This document shows positions 22,477 to 36,200 of a stretch of DNA of 64,000 bases, in pieces. This stretch comes from Trochalopteron elliotii. Its lineage: Eukaryota > Chordata > Aves > Passeriformes > Leiothrichidae. The number at the start of each line of letters is the position of its first letter. Position 1 is the stretch's first letter. The DNA lies in contig JANPWX010000251.1 in the NCBI GenBank assembly GCA_024734555.1, forward strand, positions 1 to 64,000. The letters run 5' to 3'. Below the pieces are notes generated by a model that was not told where the DNA came from, searched no databases, and worked only from the letters and a program-made list of their open reading frames with translations. Position numbers and translations under genes: made by a program.

Positions 22477-25400
22477 ATGTTTCAAACATGTTGAGTACAG
22501 TGCTCAGGGTGATGGCCAGGAGTGAGTTTTCTTGGCAGGCTGAGCCATTGCCTAAGCTGAAGGCTCAGATCCCAGGTTATTCCAGAATGCTGGAGGAGGC
22601 TGCAGAGACTGGAGCTCCTGCTCTGTTTGGATGGCACAGCCCTGGCTCACAGGAAACTGCGGCTCATCCCCAGGCTCATTTGCCCTGGCCTTGTTGGTTT
22701 TATACCATAAAGCTACAAGTGTTCTGTGTCTCAAAACCAGCAGCAGGGACAGCAGTGATGAGCTGGTTCTATAGGATGTAATTAAAGTGCTGACAAGCTC
22801 AGACATAAGACACATAATAAATTAGTTATAGACCTGAGTAAGAAGGATGAACTCTGCCACAAAGGCAATTAGACAGAATTTCAGCCTTGGGACCACTTCC
22901 ACATGTTCTTGTGTGTTGGGAAATCACATTTAAATTTTACGTGTCTGTAGCAAAACTGAGAAAGTATTAACATAATTTTAACATAAACAGATATAAATTT
23001 TTAAGTCCAAGTGAAATCCAGGAAGGTTGTTGCAATAGCACCTGGTTTTGATGGTGTTGTCATCCTTCTGGCTTTAGAAGCAAAGCAGCAAGTATGGAAA
23101 TGCTCTTAATCTGTTCTTACATAGAACAACTGGACTTTTAATTACTGAACTGATATGTAAACCACTCAGCAATCTGCTATTAAAAACCTACCAAACCTGG
23201 GTTTCACAAGATTGCTTCTTCAGAGGTGATAAATGTGTTGGCTGTGTTCAAGTGGTTTTCAAGTCTTGCAATCACCACAGGAGCTATTTTAAATGCTGTA
23301 TTTGCTAGTTTTTCCATTTTGCCATTTGTTCCTTTTTTATTTTTTTTCAGAGTTTTTCATCTCTTCTGGCCACACTCAGCTTGTATTTAGCATAACCATT
23401 TGTTTATGTTGGAGGATAAATTTACTCATACAAGCCAGACAAATTACTGGATTTTTATATCTTTTGTTTTAAAATCCATTTCATGGGAGGTGGAGAGGGC
23501 TGGACAGGGTCCTAGAAGAGCTGCTGACCCTTAAAGAATAGTTATCATTTCACTAGCAATAACTCGTCACTTGTCTTCTGAAAGGAATTGCCTACTGTGC
23601 TTCAGATAACTAGGGACATTGTTATATTTGCTTTCATACAGGCTGCTGAGCAGCTAAAATACCAAATAATTTTTTTTTCTTATTATACAAGGACTAGAAC
23701 TATTTTCCCTATTGGCTTGCACTGCAATTCAGCTTGGTTGTTAGTGTTAAAGTAATGAAGCTATGTAAATTTTAGACCTAAAAGAACAAAAATAGAAGAT
23801 GTGTCAAGAATACAAGTATTTCACATTTGATAGTGTCACTGAAATGCACCAATGTTTAGGGGAAAGAAGGTGATGATGGAACAGCCATGCTGTGAACACT
23901 GTCCATGGGCAGAATCTTAACCAGGCTTCTGGGGCAAGCAGCTATTGAAAATCAAATGTACCAGTGGATCTTCAGTGTCAGAGCAGATGGGGCTTCAGCT
24001 TCTCAAATCTCAGCCACATAATTTACAAGCCAAGCAAAAGTATAAGTGGCAGAAGAAGATTCAAGGTGGAGAAAGACAATATCAAACAGAAAGCACCTGT
24101 TTGTAAACCTGAGCAGTGCACAATTTGACTGAGGGAAAACAATGATGTAATCAAAATTCAATGGAGTCCGGGACATTATTAGGATTAACATCTCCATTGA
24201 TTAAATGAGTTGCTGACAGCAGCAGCAGTGTTGCTGGGCTATCAGTCTTGTGCTCTTGTTTGATGTTTCAAAAGAAAATGATGGATGTCACCAAGATTTT
24301 TGCCTTTATTTGTATGATGCAAGAGATTTTGTTTGATGGATTTCAGATCTGATGGATCCTTCTAGTTTAGTAGGATCCCAAGCACATCAAAATATTTACC
24401 TCTTCATTGCAGGCAAGTTTAATTTGTTTCTTCTATTGTGTTTCCAAAAGCAAGGGCTTGTCTACTTGCACTTTGAACGAAACTAACAAAAATCTATTTT
24501 GATTTCTTCTGACAATTCTGACAATGCAAGCCTGCACATACATATCTTCTTTGACACAGTATCTTAAAACAGACTTAATCCTAGTTAGTGTGTACATGAG
24601 AGCTTTAATTGCCATCCTCCACAGCATTTTTTGCAATGCTCCATGTTTTCCATGCATTTTGAAGGCAGTGCAGCTGGACACTTGGCTGTAGCTTGCCTTT
24701 CAGGAAGTCATCTTCTGCTCTGTGCCTGGCACAACCATCCTTCTTCTGATGCCAGAGTGGAGGCAGCAGCCTCATGGCTGTGTCCTGGCACAGGGCACAG
24801 ATTGTCACTGACCTCTTGTGTAATCCAGTAATTGCTATGGACCTGGGCCAGTCAGACAAGGGCATGCTCCATCCCCTTTGGCCCTGGCTCTTCTAAGCTG
24901 TTCTAAAACCTCTTGGAAAGAAAATATTCAGCTACAAATGAAGATAGATATGGCTGCCTCTAATTTGGCCTGGCTTCCCACACTTACAGTATGGTAAGTG
25001 CCCTGTGAGCCTTAACAATCAGAGGAAATTAGTATTTACTAAAGTTGATGCTGACAGCCACAGCTCAGTTTGGCAGTGCCTGAGTATCCTTAGGGAAGTC
25101 TGGTGAAGGATACCTGCCTAGCTGCTGGGAAATGACAGCATCTGCACAGACATCAATGTGCTGCAGAAAGTCTCTGGGTAATGCTTCCTGTTTGCTTTCC
25201 ATAATATATCAATGCTGCTTCTGTTCTGTGCTGCAGGATGATGAGAGCCTTGTCCTAATTGCTGCTGCTTTTCCTGGATCAGGTGGAGGCTCTGGTCACA
25301 GGGTTCATGAGGAGTATGAAAATGGATTTCTACATGAGCCAAGTCCTTATATTGGCAGATTACAGTGCATGGAAATCTCACTTGTCTAATGGAAGTTAGA

Positions 25401-28400
25401 AGTGCACTAAACAGGTAGAAATCACAACATTGTGTATCAATATTCCCCAAAGATTAAGGCATTTTTGGAGTTAGATCCTGTGCTCCAGTGACCACTGAAG
25501 CACTGGGTCACTGCTCTCTCTCTCTTGTGATATAATCCACAGCCTTCTTACCCATGCCTGTTTCTCCTGCTCTTCCATTCTTGCACATTAGGGTCCCATG
25601 TTCAAAATCTGCCTTCCCAGAGAAGACTGTCTGGCAAAGACAGTCAGAGGACTCAGTCCATCTTTCCCTCAGTCTCCCTTCCTCCTGTCAAGTACCTGTC
25701 ACAGAAATATTCCTTCTGAGGTGTGCTCTTGTGTGATGATCCTGCAGCCTGCAGCCCTGTCAGCAAAGCAGGATGTGCAGCAGCCGGGTGACATGTGCAC
25801 TGGGCCTCTTGTTCCCGAGGCTGAGGAGCTGGTGATATCATCCCTATCACTTTCAACTGCTTTGCCTTGCTGAGGCTACAAGCTGCTCTTTTATCCAGAG
25901 ACCTCAGAAGCAAAAATGTGTTTCCAAAGATAGGAACATGGCATCACTAGAGGGCATTCCATGCCATATCCCAGCCACAGCCACAGCGATCCAGAATCAG
26001 TGGAGAGGCAGCCCAGTGGGATCCCTCAGCTCTGTTCTGCTCCCTGGGCTTTGTCTGCATGGAGGTTTTCTATAGATAGAACTGATTGATAAGGGTGAAG
26101 ATTTTCCTTATAAATTACTCATATTGTATCCAGTCTACATTGCAAATATCATTATGTTACAGACTCTTTCTGTTTCTCTTCAGAAACAGTTGTGGGTGTA
26201 ATTTTTCAGTATTATACCAGTGGAAATGGATCTATGTCCATGTACACATGTGTAGGAGGCCAGGAGTGTTGCCATTTTAACTGGACTAGAATAAATAAAG
26301 CAATATAATATTTGGTCTATACAAAAGATGACATGGAATAAAAGCAGCCAGGTCAGTGTTTGCTCAGTTTACTAAAACTGAAAAGAGTGGAATTTGTAAG
26401 TTGAGGAGAACCCTTTCTGATTCCAGCTTTCAGTGAAAGCAGTTGGGACAAAGGCACTGCATCCTGAGCACAGAGGTCTCGAGCACTGTGGCAAAGAACA
26501 CAACAAAATGTTCGAAGTGGAACACTTAAAAAAAGCCCATCCAAAAATAGATGCCAGTAATGCAGCAAGAGAGAAAGGGGAGGATGAAGACAGCTTCATT
26601 TTACAAATGTCTTTGTTGAGACAGTAACTGGATATGGAAATCCAAGTCACAGTGGGATTCCAAGAGTGCACATCTGCCTCCCAGCCCTCGTGTTTCCCAG
26701 ACCAACAGCATTTAGCTTACATCTTTAGAAAAGGCTTATATGGTTCTGCCTCTGAAGGCAGATTTTAAGGTTCACTTTTGGGTGCCCTGAAGGAAATGTA
26801 TGTTTGTTTGCTGATATTGAGCAGACTATTTTCTAGTGTGGACCTATTTCCACATCTTATTGTTCTAAAAGAGAAGCACTAAATTAACTTTTATCACATA
26901 ACTTTAGAAATACCTGCTCTAAAAAGAGCCAGAGTCCAGCATTGGCTCCAGTGAGACAGCCAGGTGGGGTCACTGCCTGTGATAGCAGCTACTCACTGAA
27001 AGTGTTGCAAAAGTAGAGACTCTCCAGCAGAAATTCATGAAACAACCTACTTTATGTGTTCCACAGAGGCCCAGGTAAAACCTGTCCCTCAGCTGATGTT
27101 AGATGGGGAATCTGATACTTGAGTAACCTGCCTCTGGCAAACCATTAATGCTACTGTCCTGGGCTCTCCAGAATTTCTTCACTGTAAATCCCACAAAGTC
27201 TAATCCTTTCATACCATGTAACCCTATGTTACCGTGCTAAGGTTTCTCTTAAGTACAAGTTTGCTTAAAAAAAAATAGCCAAAAAGGAAGGCTTTTCCCC
27301 AACAGTTATATGTGAATATCTATGTCAAATAAGTTGCAACAGGCAAACATTTTCACATGAGGTTTGGTTCTCACATGAAGCCTCATCACAACTGTATTTG
27401 CTTTTTTTCTGTTCTGTCTTTTCCATCTTTACATAATGGTCAGAGGACTGTATGGAAGGAACCCAGAGAACTTCCCCATCCTGTTCATTGACTCCATATC
27501 CATGTGCACCTTCCCTCATGGACCCTCACATTCCTTGGGGCTTCTCTGTAGCATCTCCTATCCACAAATAGGGGCCACGTCCAGCTTTGCACAGATTTTC
27601 CAGTCTTGGGATCCCTTGCTTTTGCATCGTCTGTTATACTGCTCTCCAGATCATACAGTTCAACTCCATTTATTTCTAGAGCCACAGCGAGCCTTAGCAA
27701 AGGCAAAGGCTGGAGCTCTGTGGCACTTCTTGGCAGGAAACTCTTTGCATAAAGCCCATTAGGGCAGTACCAGCTGAGCTTCCTCCTTAACAATTTGCAG
27801 AAGAAGATTGAAATAAATTGTACTTGTGGTTAGTTGTTTTTTTTTAAAAAAACACGTATTTTGAGAGTAAAGTTTAGTGCCTGCACACACATGCTCACTA
27901 CTGAATTATTTTAAAATAGGAACAGAAAAAACCCAGTTGAAAATTGAGGTCAAAGAGATCCTAAAGGAGGGATAAATATCTTTCTGTTCTGTTTGACTTT
28001 GAATTCAAGGAAGAGCAGGCAATACCCAGACTCAGAAAAAGGAGTGTTGTTTTCTAACACAGTGTTAAGGGTCTGAGCTCTAAAACTGATTCTGGGAGAA
28101 CTTAAACGTGCAAAGGGGAGCAACGTGCTCAAGATTTCTTTTCAAGTCGGTAGGATTTGAGTTCTTTCCGTTCTTATTTGTGCCTCTGTAAGTATCCTTC
28201 TCCATTTTTGTTACAGTAATAAAATTCTAGGAAAAGCTTGGAGGACTCACAGGGATTATTAGACATGGATGCTTCTGGAGCAGCACTGGCACAACACATT
28301 CTATCACACATCTGTGCCTATCCCCAGGTTAACAGAAATATGTGTAAGTGTGAAACCTGAGACACAAGTGTATCCTGCATTCAGAGGCATTTTCTCTTTA

Positions 28401-29159
28401 ATGAGATGAATTTTTAAAATCTTGTTACATGCTTTCCCACTTTATGGATATGGGAAGTCATAGAAAAAAATTCGGTGGTTCCTAGGAAGGTCTTTTGGAT
28501 ATAAAGACAGCTAAGTCATTTGCACACGACAGAACTCAGACATACTCTATATCTGTTTTGTGCCTGGGGAAGTGTTATGCTTCTTAGATTCCATGTGTCA
28601 GTGGTGAGATTTCTTCCTTCTGTAACAATTTAATATTACAGGTGAGTGTATTCAGAGCTGGGATTTCCTGCAAGTTATCTGTGTAGTCCTGTGCACGTAA
28701 CTGGGGACAACACCACAATAAGAACCTGGAAGGCATTTGAAACAAAGGCCTTGTGTAAATGATTGTATAAAACAGCACATCCCAATAGAACAAAAAAACC
28801 CCCAAAAACCCCAGAGTATTACATGATCTGTTGGAGTGGCAAAGGTTCTGGAGAAGTTAAATGCTTCCCTACTTAGATGGTGGAAGGCCATGTCCAGGGA
28901 ATATGTAATAACTGACATAGCAACAAGCAGTTTGGGATAATAAACACATCCTGCTGTCCAGACACTTCACACACACAGGGCATCAAAAGGGTTAAAGATA
29001 GTTGTTCTCAGCAGTGTTTGGCCTGGCTGAGGATTAGAGCTTATTTTAGCTGTTCTTCCTAAACATAGCAAAGGTCACGAGGGACCAGGCTTTGTTGCTG
29101 AGTCTTATTGGCCTTGTTCCTTGTAGGGGTTTTGCAGGAGGACAGGATTGTCTCACTTA

Positions 29160-29330
29160 GAAGGATAATAGATGACAAGCCCGGTGCTGATTAACCTCAT
29201 TTTAATTGATAATTAATTTTAAACCCTATTTACTTTCCCTGGAACAGCTGAGACTTCAAGGGAATCACAACAGAGGTGAACAAGAACTGAAATCTCCCCC
29301 AAGGAAATGATACAGGCAGGAAGGAGGAAA
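29160..29330. promoter_or_regulatory. Possible homeodomain-site cluster
   Basis: The stretch contains GCTGATTAACC at 29186-29196 followed by TTTTAATTGATAATTAATTT ending at about 29219. This gives at least three overlapping TAAT/ATTA cores plus an HNF1-like GATTAA. Downstream sequence is of mixed composition and not simple repeat. Clusters like this occur in developmental enhancers but also arise by chance in AT-rich DNA. Assignment is inference from motif density. Confidence 0.2.
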
Positions 29331-32009
29331 GACAAAGCTAGATGTGCATTCAGATTGTCAGTTTGGATCTTCATTAAATTTATTGCTTCTGCAAATGGAG
29401 GCCTCTCACCTTGTGCTTGTTTCTCCTGCAAAGGCACAAGTCTTGTAGTACAAAAACCTCTACACTCCAAAATCTGGGTCCTGCTTGCCAGTTAGCCTTC
29501 TTTTTGCTTTATTAGAACCCCTTTTGCCTCATTTCTGAGCTTGCTGACCATGTGGGAGCATGATTTCCTATTGCACTTGAGGTATATGTGATGCTCCATA
29601 GTTTTTCAGTAGTGAAAGCTTGAGAATGTGTGTAAAAGGTCATTTTTATTCACAACCCAACTGCTTATACATTCTGGACTTCATTCTGCAAATCAGAGCC
29701 TTTGGGGATTAACAGCTGTATAAAGTTTTCTAGCAGCACATTCCTGCAGAAGCATTCCTTATCATAGTTAAAATCTAAAAGCCACAATGTCTGCAGTCTG
29801 CCCTTCACAGCACCACCTGGAGAGGGCTCACGAATCATTCTACAAATATTAAGGAGTTAATTCTTTAAACACCTTTGAGATGTGTGTCATCCTTATGGCA
29901 TAGAGTGATAAAATGGAAGTCTGAGTAATTTACTCAGGGTCACATAACATCTATGGCAGAGGCAGCAACTCCTCCTGGCACTCAGAACTGCTCTGAACTT
30001 ATTTCCAGGACAATGTTCCAACATGAGCCGCATTCTGAATTACATTTTGTATCAAGATGCAGTTCATCCCTCTGTAGCAGTTATGGCATTGTAGAATCTC
30101 TGCTCAGGGGAATTGCCAACACCATTTATTTGGTTATGTTTGTAGCCTATTCAGTACCTTCATCCTCCATCATAGAGCTGTTTAAAATAATGCAGATAAT
30201 TTAGTCTGAATTTACATGATCTCACTTGATAGGTATAATCAAGGTCTATTCTCACAGTAACATTCTGAGGTATTCACACACCCTGAATATGAAATGCCAC
30301 CTGTGATGTCTCCCCTGCCTTTATTGAGAAGAGCACCTTGCTGCTGAGCAGAGTACTTCTCATTCAGGTGACATGAAAACCCACCACTCCTCTGAGTTCT
30401 GACCTGAGTTCCCAGAGTGATTGAGGTCTTAGACTGGACAGTTCTAGATGATGTGTTCTAGCCCCAACTTCATGAGTCCTTTGCATCTGTCACACCATGT
30501 AAAATGGGGATATTATCCTGCTGTCAGCTCTTACAATAAAGCTCAGTGTTTGTGGGCAGAGGACGCTGGGATACATGCACAGAAGGAATGTGGAAATTCT
30601 ATTAATGAGGGCAATTTAGTGTTAATAGCTGCTATGTGAGCGCTGGATCTGCTCAGGCAGAGACAAGTTATTAAAGGTGATAGTACAATGATGATTAGAC
30701 CAAGCCCCTGGCTACAATCTTTCCTGCATTTAAAGTCATTTCAAGCATCAGGATCTCACTGTTACAACTGGCAGCACAGGTGGTTTACCTGCTTGCTTCC
30801 ACACGTGTTGGATTTCCCCAAGCTACACCTTCCATGGGGGTTTTCATAACCTTTTCTCTCCTTCCTTTGCCCCCACCCCTTTGCACTGTAAGGAGAAAGA
30901 TATTTCCCCTTTGATTTCTTCCTAAAGGCTGCAATGTATTTTTAGCTGCTCAGGATGTCTCCAAATAACGCAGTGACTCTGAACTTGCATTGTCAGCCTT
31001 CCCTGTAAAGCCCCTCCTGGGAGGTTTATGGGTCACTCTCCACAGCTTTGCTGATGCAGCGTGTAATGTTTATACCTGCAATCAAGCATTGGCTGAGCTG
31101 CAGCCCGGTACTGGCTGCTCTTTCTTTCTCCCTCTGCCCCCCCTCTTCCCTTGCAACTCCCCTCCAGTGATACTGGACTGATAAAGTGCATACAGTGGTG
31201 ATTGCCTGTATAAAAGTGTAAAAAAAAGGCATTTCTCAATAGCCAGAAAACCTCATATGTGCTCTGCCCAGTGTGGATGAGATGGACTTGGGGGTCTATA
31301 TTTCTTTTTCTAGATGATTTATAGCATCTTCCTCCCCGGCACTGCTCTTTTCCAAGCCATTTAATGGATTTTGAGATTTGCCAGATAAGAGGTTCATCTA
31401 CAGTTTAGAAACTGTTTTTCTTTTAAACAGAACACAAAGGTCACTTTCTTTTATTTTTTGGGGGAGATGCTTAACAGATCTTTTCCCCAAAGTATCTCAT
31501 GGCCTGCGATTGCCTCAGAATGGCTCATCAGAATTTTTGCCAACCCACAGAACTACTTTGTACTCAAGAGGCAAAAAGAAGCACCTTTGAAACAGGGACC
31601 TCATCTAGATGGGAAAGTGAGGCTGATTCAACAGGAGAAGGATTCTAAAAAAACTTATTTCAGCATTCGCAATGCAGACAACTTTATTTCAATGTAAGAA
31701 GGTCTTACTCATGCTTAGCTTTACTTTACTGTGTATTCCCAGTCCATGTTAGCTAAACCAAAATAAACACATTTTACAGGCTTTTGCCAGCATTTGACTA
31801 AATGGGTTTGAAGTCAATCTTTACTTAAGTCAGTGCAGCTGTGGTTGAAAATAAGGCCCAAATGCATTCAGTTAATCATGAAGACAGTGCCAACAAAATG
31901 CATGAAAAAAGGCATCATGCACATTTTTCATGATTGATGTATCTTCCCAGACACAGAGATGCAAGTGGATTTGAGTCTTGAGTGCCATGGAACTAAGGAT
32001 GTCACTGTT

Positions 32010-32057
32010 GTGTGTATTTATGTGTATTTATGTATTTGTGTGCATTTGTATTTATGT
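32010..32057. repeat. Imperfect TGTATTTA simple repeat
   Basis: Several degenerate copies of TGTGTATTTA and TGTATTTG follow one another. The phase is interrupted by substitutions, so this is an old, slowly decaying microsatellite. Confidence 0.8.
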
Positions 32058-33539
32058 TAAGTCTCCCTGAAGTGAAGAGCACTTTGTATGTCACAGTTTA
32101 CCTATGTTCAGTCTAAGAAAATTGTAGCTACCATGCAGCTGTACATTTGGGAGTCTCCCTCCTTTTTTCTTTCTCAGATATAGTGTAGCATCTAAAAATC
32201 AGCTTCTGGTGGCAGGTATACCTTGTGACATTTGAGTATAGATTTTCACTTGAAAATTTGAATCTCTTTCAAGGTCTCAAGAACCTCTTCTGACCACCCC
32301 GTGATCCCACCGAGGTCCCCTCTGGAAGTGTCTCTTGGTGTAACTCCCACCTATCAATGAAGTTCACTATGTAGTTAAAAGCTGCTCCAAACTGAGCTAA
32401 TTTTGTTCATTTATCCTTGAGGATTCTTGCTTAATTAAAATGGGCCTGAGGGAAGTAAGACTATCTTAATTTATCTTTTACCACAGAAAATGTTTGAAGG
32501 CCATGATTTTATGCAGACTTACTTGTATTAACAGAAGATACTTTTGGTTGCCCAACTCTTTTTTCGGTTGATATGTGGGACTGTTTTGCTGCTTCATTGA
32601 ATTTACAAGGTAGCAGCAAAGGTACTGAACTGAAAAGGTATTGCTGGAAACACTGCAAAGGGAAAAAGTAGTTAAGTGTATCTTTGTAATAAAACTCAAT
32701 CAGGCTTCTGTTTTTATGCTTCCAAGTCAATATACCTGCTGTTTCTGGAGCTTAAATCAACATAGAAAGGAGGGTTTTGACCCTTATCCACTCATAGCAG
32801 CTTGTGCCTTATCTCTGACTTGGACTTCCACAGTACAGTCAGCCTCCAGCTTCTTGAGTTTCCATTTATTATTTATTGCAATAACTCAACTGTAATATCA
32901 ATTTAATCTGTGAATTCTTTAGTTCCTTGACTCTAAATATTGTTATTTAGCTGTTCCTAACTAGGCTAGGTGGTTAAAAGGTTGCTACTTTGCAACTGTG
33001 GCATATGTCTTCTACATGCCTAATTTGTTTTACATTTTACCCCCCTTGAAAGTAGAACTATCAACAGCCATGTGAGACTTGGCCACCAAACCCCATCATC
33101 CACTTGGAATCTAAGTAGGGCTCAGAATAATCTTTACCCAAGACAGAAAATATTATTATGTGGTTTCTTCAATTAGAATTTAGTATTGTGCTCTTTCCTA
33201 GTAGTGCTGGAGTGAGTGTTCTTTGCTGAAGTTGCTTTGCAGCATGGTGAGTATTGTTTATCAATTGCTGTATTTTAAATATGTGAAGGACAGACATATG
33301 GTTTTAGTTCAGAAATACTTGTTAAAACCTTCCTTCTCATCTAAGGTTAAATAGAGAGTTCAGCATATGCATGTCTTAGAACGAGCTCTAACAGCTGTGA
33401 AAATGAAATAAGTATTTCTCTAACAGACTTCTGGAGCAAAATTAGCTTTCTAAAGCATATAAATAAGCTGGTAGGTTGTTTTCTTACTGATCAGACTCAG
33501 AATAATGAATTAGTAAGTTATACTTCTGTGTTTGAACAG

Positions 33540-33590
33540 CAAGGCCTTGAAGAAGAAAGAACTTTTGTCTCCCCAAAATGTTACTTTCAG
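33540..33590 (+). other. Candidate 51-nt exon of an unknown transcript
   Basis: The segment is preceded by a moderate acceptor (TTATACTTCTGTGTTTGAACAG) whose AG is at 33538-33539, with a CTGAT branch-point-like sequence about 50 bases upstream. It is followed by a strong donor, CAG|GTAAGA, starting at 33591. The interval is 51 nt and reads without stops in phase 0 at both ends, giving QGLEEERTFVSPKCYFQ. A phase-symmetric, length-divisible cassette fits a coding exon, but I do not recognise the peptide and find no partner exon nearby. Chance co-occurrence of an AG and a good donor is common over 64 kb. Confidence 0.15.
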
Positions 33591-36014
33591 GTAAGAGAGA
33601 GCTGTCATAAGGCAACTTCTCTTTTGTTCACATTTTCAGACAATTACTTTATGGTTCTTTTTTCATTTGTCCCTATTCCATCTCTCAGTAATATGGCCTA
33701 TTTATCTTGAGACTTATTTTAATTACAGTAAGATTTGTGCCTAATACTGTGTAGCTTTCTCAGAGTTGACAAATTTGGAGAGAAGTTTGAAGGTGAATCA
33801 CATTGCAGGTCATCACTTTGAATTTGCCATTGGGGAATGAAGGGAATGTGCTGTCTAGGTAGAGCCTGTCTCAAATACTCTGTGGCTGCATCAGGAAGTT
33901 TTGAAAACCTCTCCAAGCAGTGACTGCACAGCCAGGGACGTTTTGTTTTGAGGAGCCGGGGTATGGGCAAAATGTCAAAGGTGTGGCTTGCTCTGCCCTC
34001 CTTGCCTTCAAGCACTGAAGCTTCATTATGTGACTCAGGAGCTACGTGTGTTGCTGTTCACATCAAAGCTGCTCACAAAAACCACACAGCACTGACTCCA
34101 GCTCCCAGTTGATGGCAAACTCACTGTCAGCTTGTGTACGGCACTATTCCAAAGTGTACCTTTTTTTTTGGGGGGGGGTTAGGAAGTCCTGTACAGGAAT
34201 CCAGAAATTTTGGTCTAAAACAACAAGAAGAAAAGATGCTGGCAAAGAGGGATCCTTTGAAATTCTGGCTTTGTAGAAATAAGGGTTGAAATGTCAGCTG
34301 TAGGAACCTAAATCAAGTTTAATCCCACCCATGTGTCTGACAGGACGCACTTTGAGGTGCTGCATGGGAAAGTGTCCCACCACCAGCAGCTCAGGTCTTC
34401 CATCAGCCCTCAATCAGTTAACCCAGCAGAACCTGTGGCTGTCTAAGAAATTTACACACTTGGCATTTGTGTGTGGGTGCAAAAAGTAAAATGTTGGCAA
34501 ATAGTGAGATAGGTTGTTGCCATCCGTCCCCCACTTTGAGACAATATGGACATGATCAGTGCCTAGACTCAGCTCCTTCCCAGGATTTGCTGTAACAAAA
34601 TAGAGTGAAAAAACGAACCCCTCTTACAACACAGGTGCTTGTGGCACAATACCACGTGGTGATCTGGATTCCATGTATTCCCTCTGTGCAGACCAGATAC
34701 CTTAAAGTGGAGGAAGAAATCCTTCAACTGTTGGCAGCAATCACAAAGCTGATTGATCTGGCAAGATGCAGCCTCAGCAGAGACTGGCCACATCTCCACA
34801 AATCTCCTACTTCTTTGATTTCTTCTTTAAAAAAATATTCAAAAGTATGTGTATTTCTGGAGGGCTATTCAAGAGGCCATCAGGGAATCAAGTTAAATAA
34901 TGTTTTTATTGTGTTTTCTTCTGTAGTTATATGAGTGTTTATGTGTGGGCTTGGCTAAGAGATGTGAAGTCAGATAATACACTCAAAGTACTGTAAATGT
35001 AAAGCTTTGTGCTGAAAAACATGACTGACTCTGGATTTTTCTCACTGCTTTCACAGACAGTATACTCACAATCCCACCTGCAATGTTTTCAGAAGTAAGT
35101 AGGCAAAGACATTGTCCTGAACAGAACCTGAAAAAATAAAAGGCTTATCTCAAATTTTACATTTTAGACCCTGCCCTGACTCCATGCACAGTGCATAAGC
35201 CTGCAAAACCATATCATAGGTGCCACATTTTGGATTTTGGTTCCCAAGATACTTTAACACCGTAAGGACAAAGCCCCTTAATCCAAATATAGCACAGTGT
35301 TACAACAAAACAGAGCTGAGCTGTAATCCTGAAGATTATAGTTTCAGGAGATAGATTTAATGTCACCTCAGGGTGGTTGCTTTTTTTTTTTTTCTTGGTT
35401 CTGTTTTGTTTTCAGGCAAACTTCAAAGTGCCTCATTAGATGCCTTCAGAAGTCATGAAGATGAAATGAATAAGAAGAGATTCAGGCAAATTGTTGACTC
35501 TGGAGAAGGGTTTTAAAAAACAACAACACAAAAGCAAAACCCCTAGGGATAGCTGTAATTGCATATCTGAAGAGTATTTCAGTGCTGGTCTGCCAGCCCC
35601 ACTTAGCTCAGGCACCTTTTCTTCATCCTGAGGAGGGCTGATCCTTTTTGTCCTGGCTTCTCAAACATCAGACTGAATTTTCCTTGAATGTCTGAATTTC
35701 CCTTGACTGTGTCACAGCGATTGAGCCTCACAGACTTCCTGTGGGGAATTCTTTATGTTACAGAGTAGATTTGCTGAGGAGAGAGATATTCAATATCTGT
35801 TTTTAAAGTGTGTAGTAATCCAGACAATTTGATAGCTGTGGAGGAAAAAGGATTTTTTTTAAAAAAAATTATATCTGTTACTTTGACAATGCTGGGATAG
35901 GGTGGAAGAAAGAAAAGGAACAGGAAAGAGATTCTCAGTGATGGATGGTTTCCATACTGTGAGGAGGTAAATCCTTAGGTCACGCTGAGCAGTGAGCACT
36001 GTCCTTTAGAGCCC

Positions 36015-36200
36015 GCGCTTTGGTGTATCAGATTCAGCCATCCCAGCCCTCCTTGGCACACCCATTCCCTCGGAGCCCGGAGCAGCCGCAGCGAGGCTCC
36101 GCTGCATGGCCCTGCTGCTTGGGGCAAGTGCGGGCAGATGCTCGCTGAGTCAGCGGGGAAGGTCTGTCTGCCCTGCCAGCTGCCGGCTTCGGAGCATGGA
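36015..36200. promoter_or_regulatory. CpG-dense patch with AP-1/Maf-type palindrome
   Basis: About a dozen CpG dinucleotides fall in under 200 bp, starting with CGCG at 36016, in a window where CpG is otherwise sparse. Base composition is locally GC-rich. At 36143-36155 the sequence CGCTGAGTCAGCG is a perfect 13-bp palindrome centred on the AP-1 site TGAGTCA; its GCTGAGTCAGC core matches the T-MARE bound by Maf and CNC-bZIP factors. The patch is shorter than a classical CpG island and no TATA box or recognised first exon follows. It could be a small promoter for a non-coding transcript, an enhancer, or an eroded island. Confidence 0.4.

Larger units (their letters stand above)
22477..36000. 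other. Unannotated non-coding DNA
   Basis: No established gene or further transposon is recognised in this 13.5 kb. Open frames do not exceed 110 codons and overlap on opposite strands. Features worth marking are the homeodomain-site-rich stretch near 29.2 kb, the TATTTA-type simple repeat at 32010-32057, a candidate short exon at 33540-33590, a T13 run at 35391-35403, and T/A junction tracts at 27837-27852 and 35853-35868. Two imperfect copies of a CTGAATTTCCCTTGA-like 20-mer lie side by side at about 35672-35712. Confidence 0.55.
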
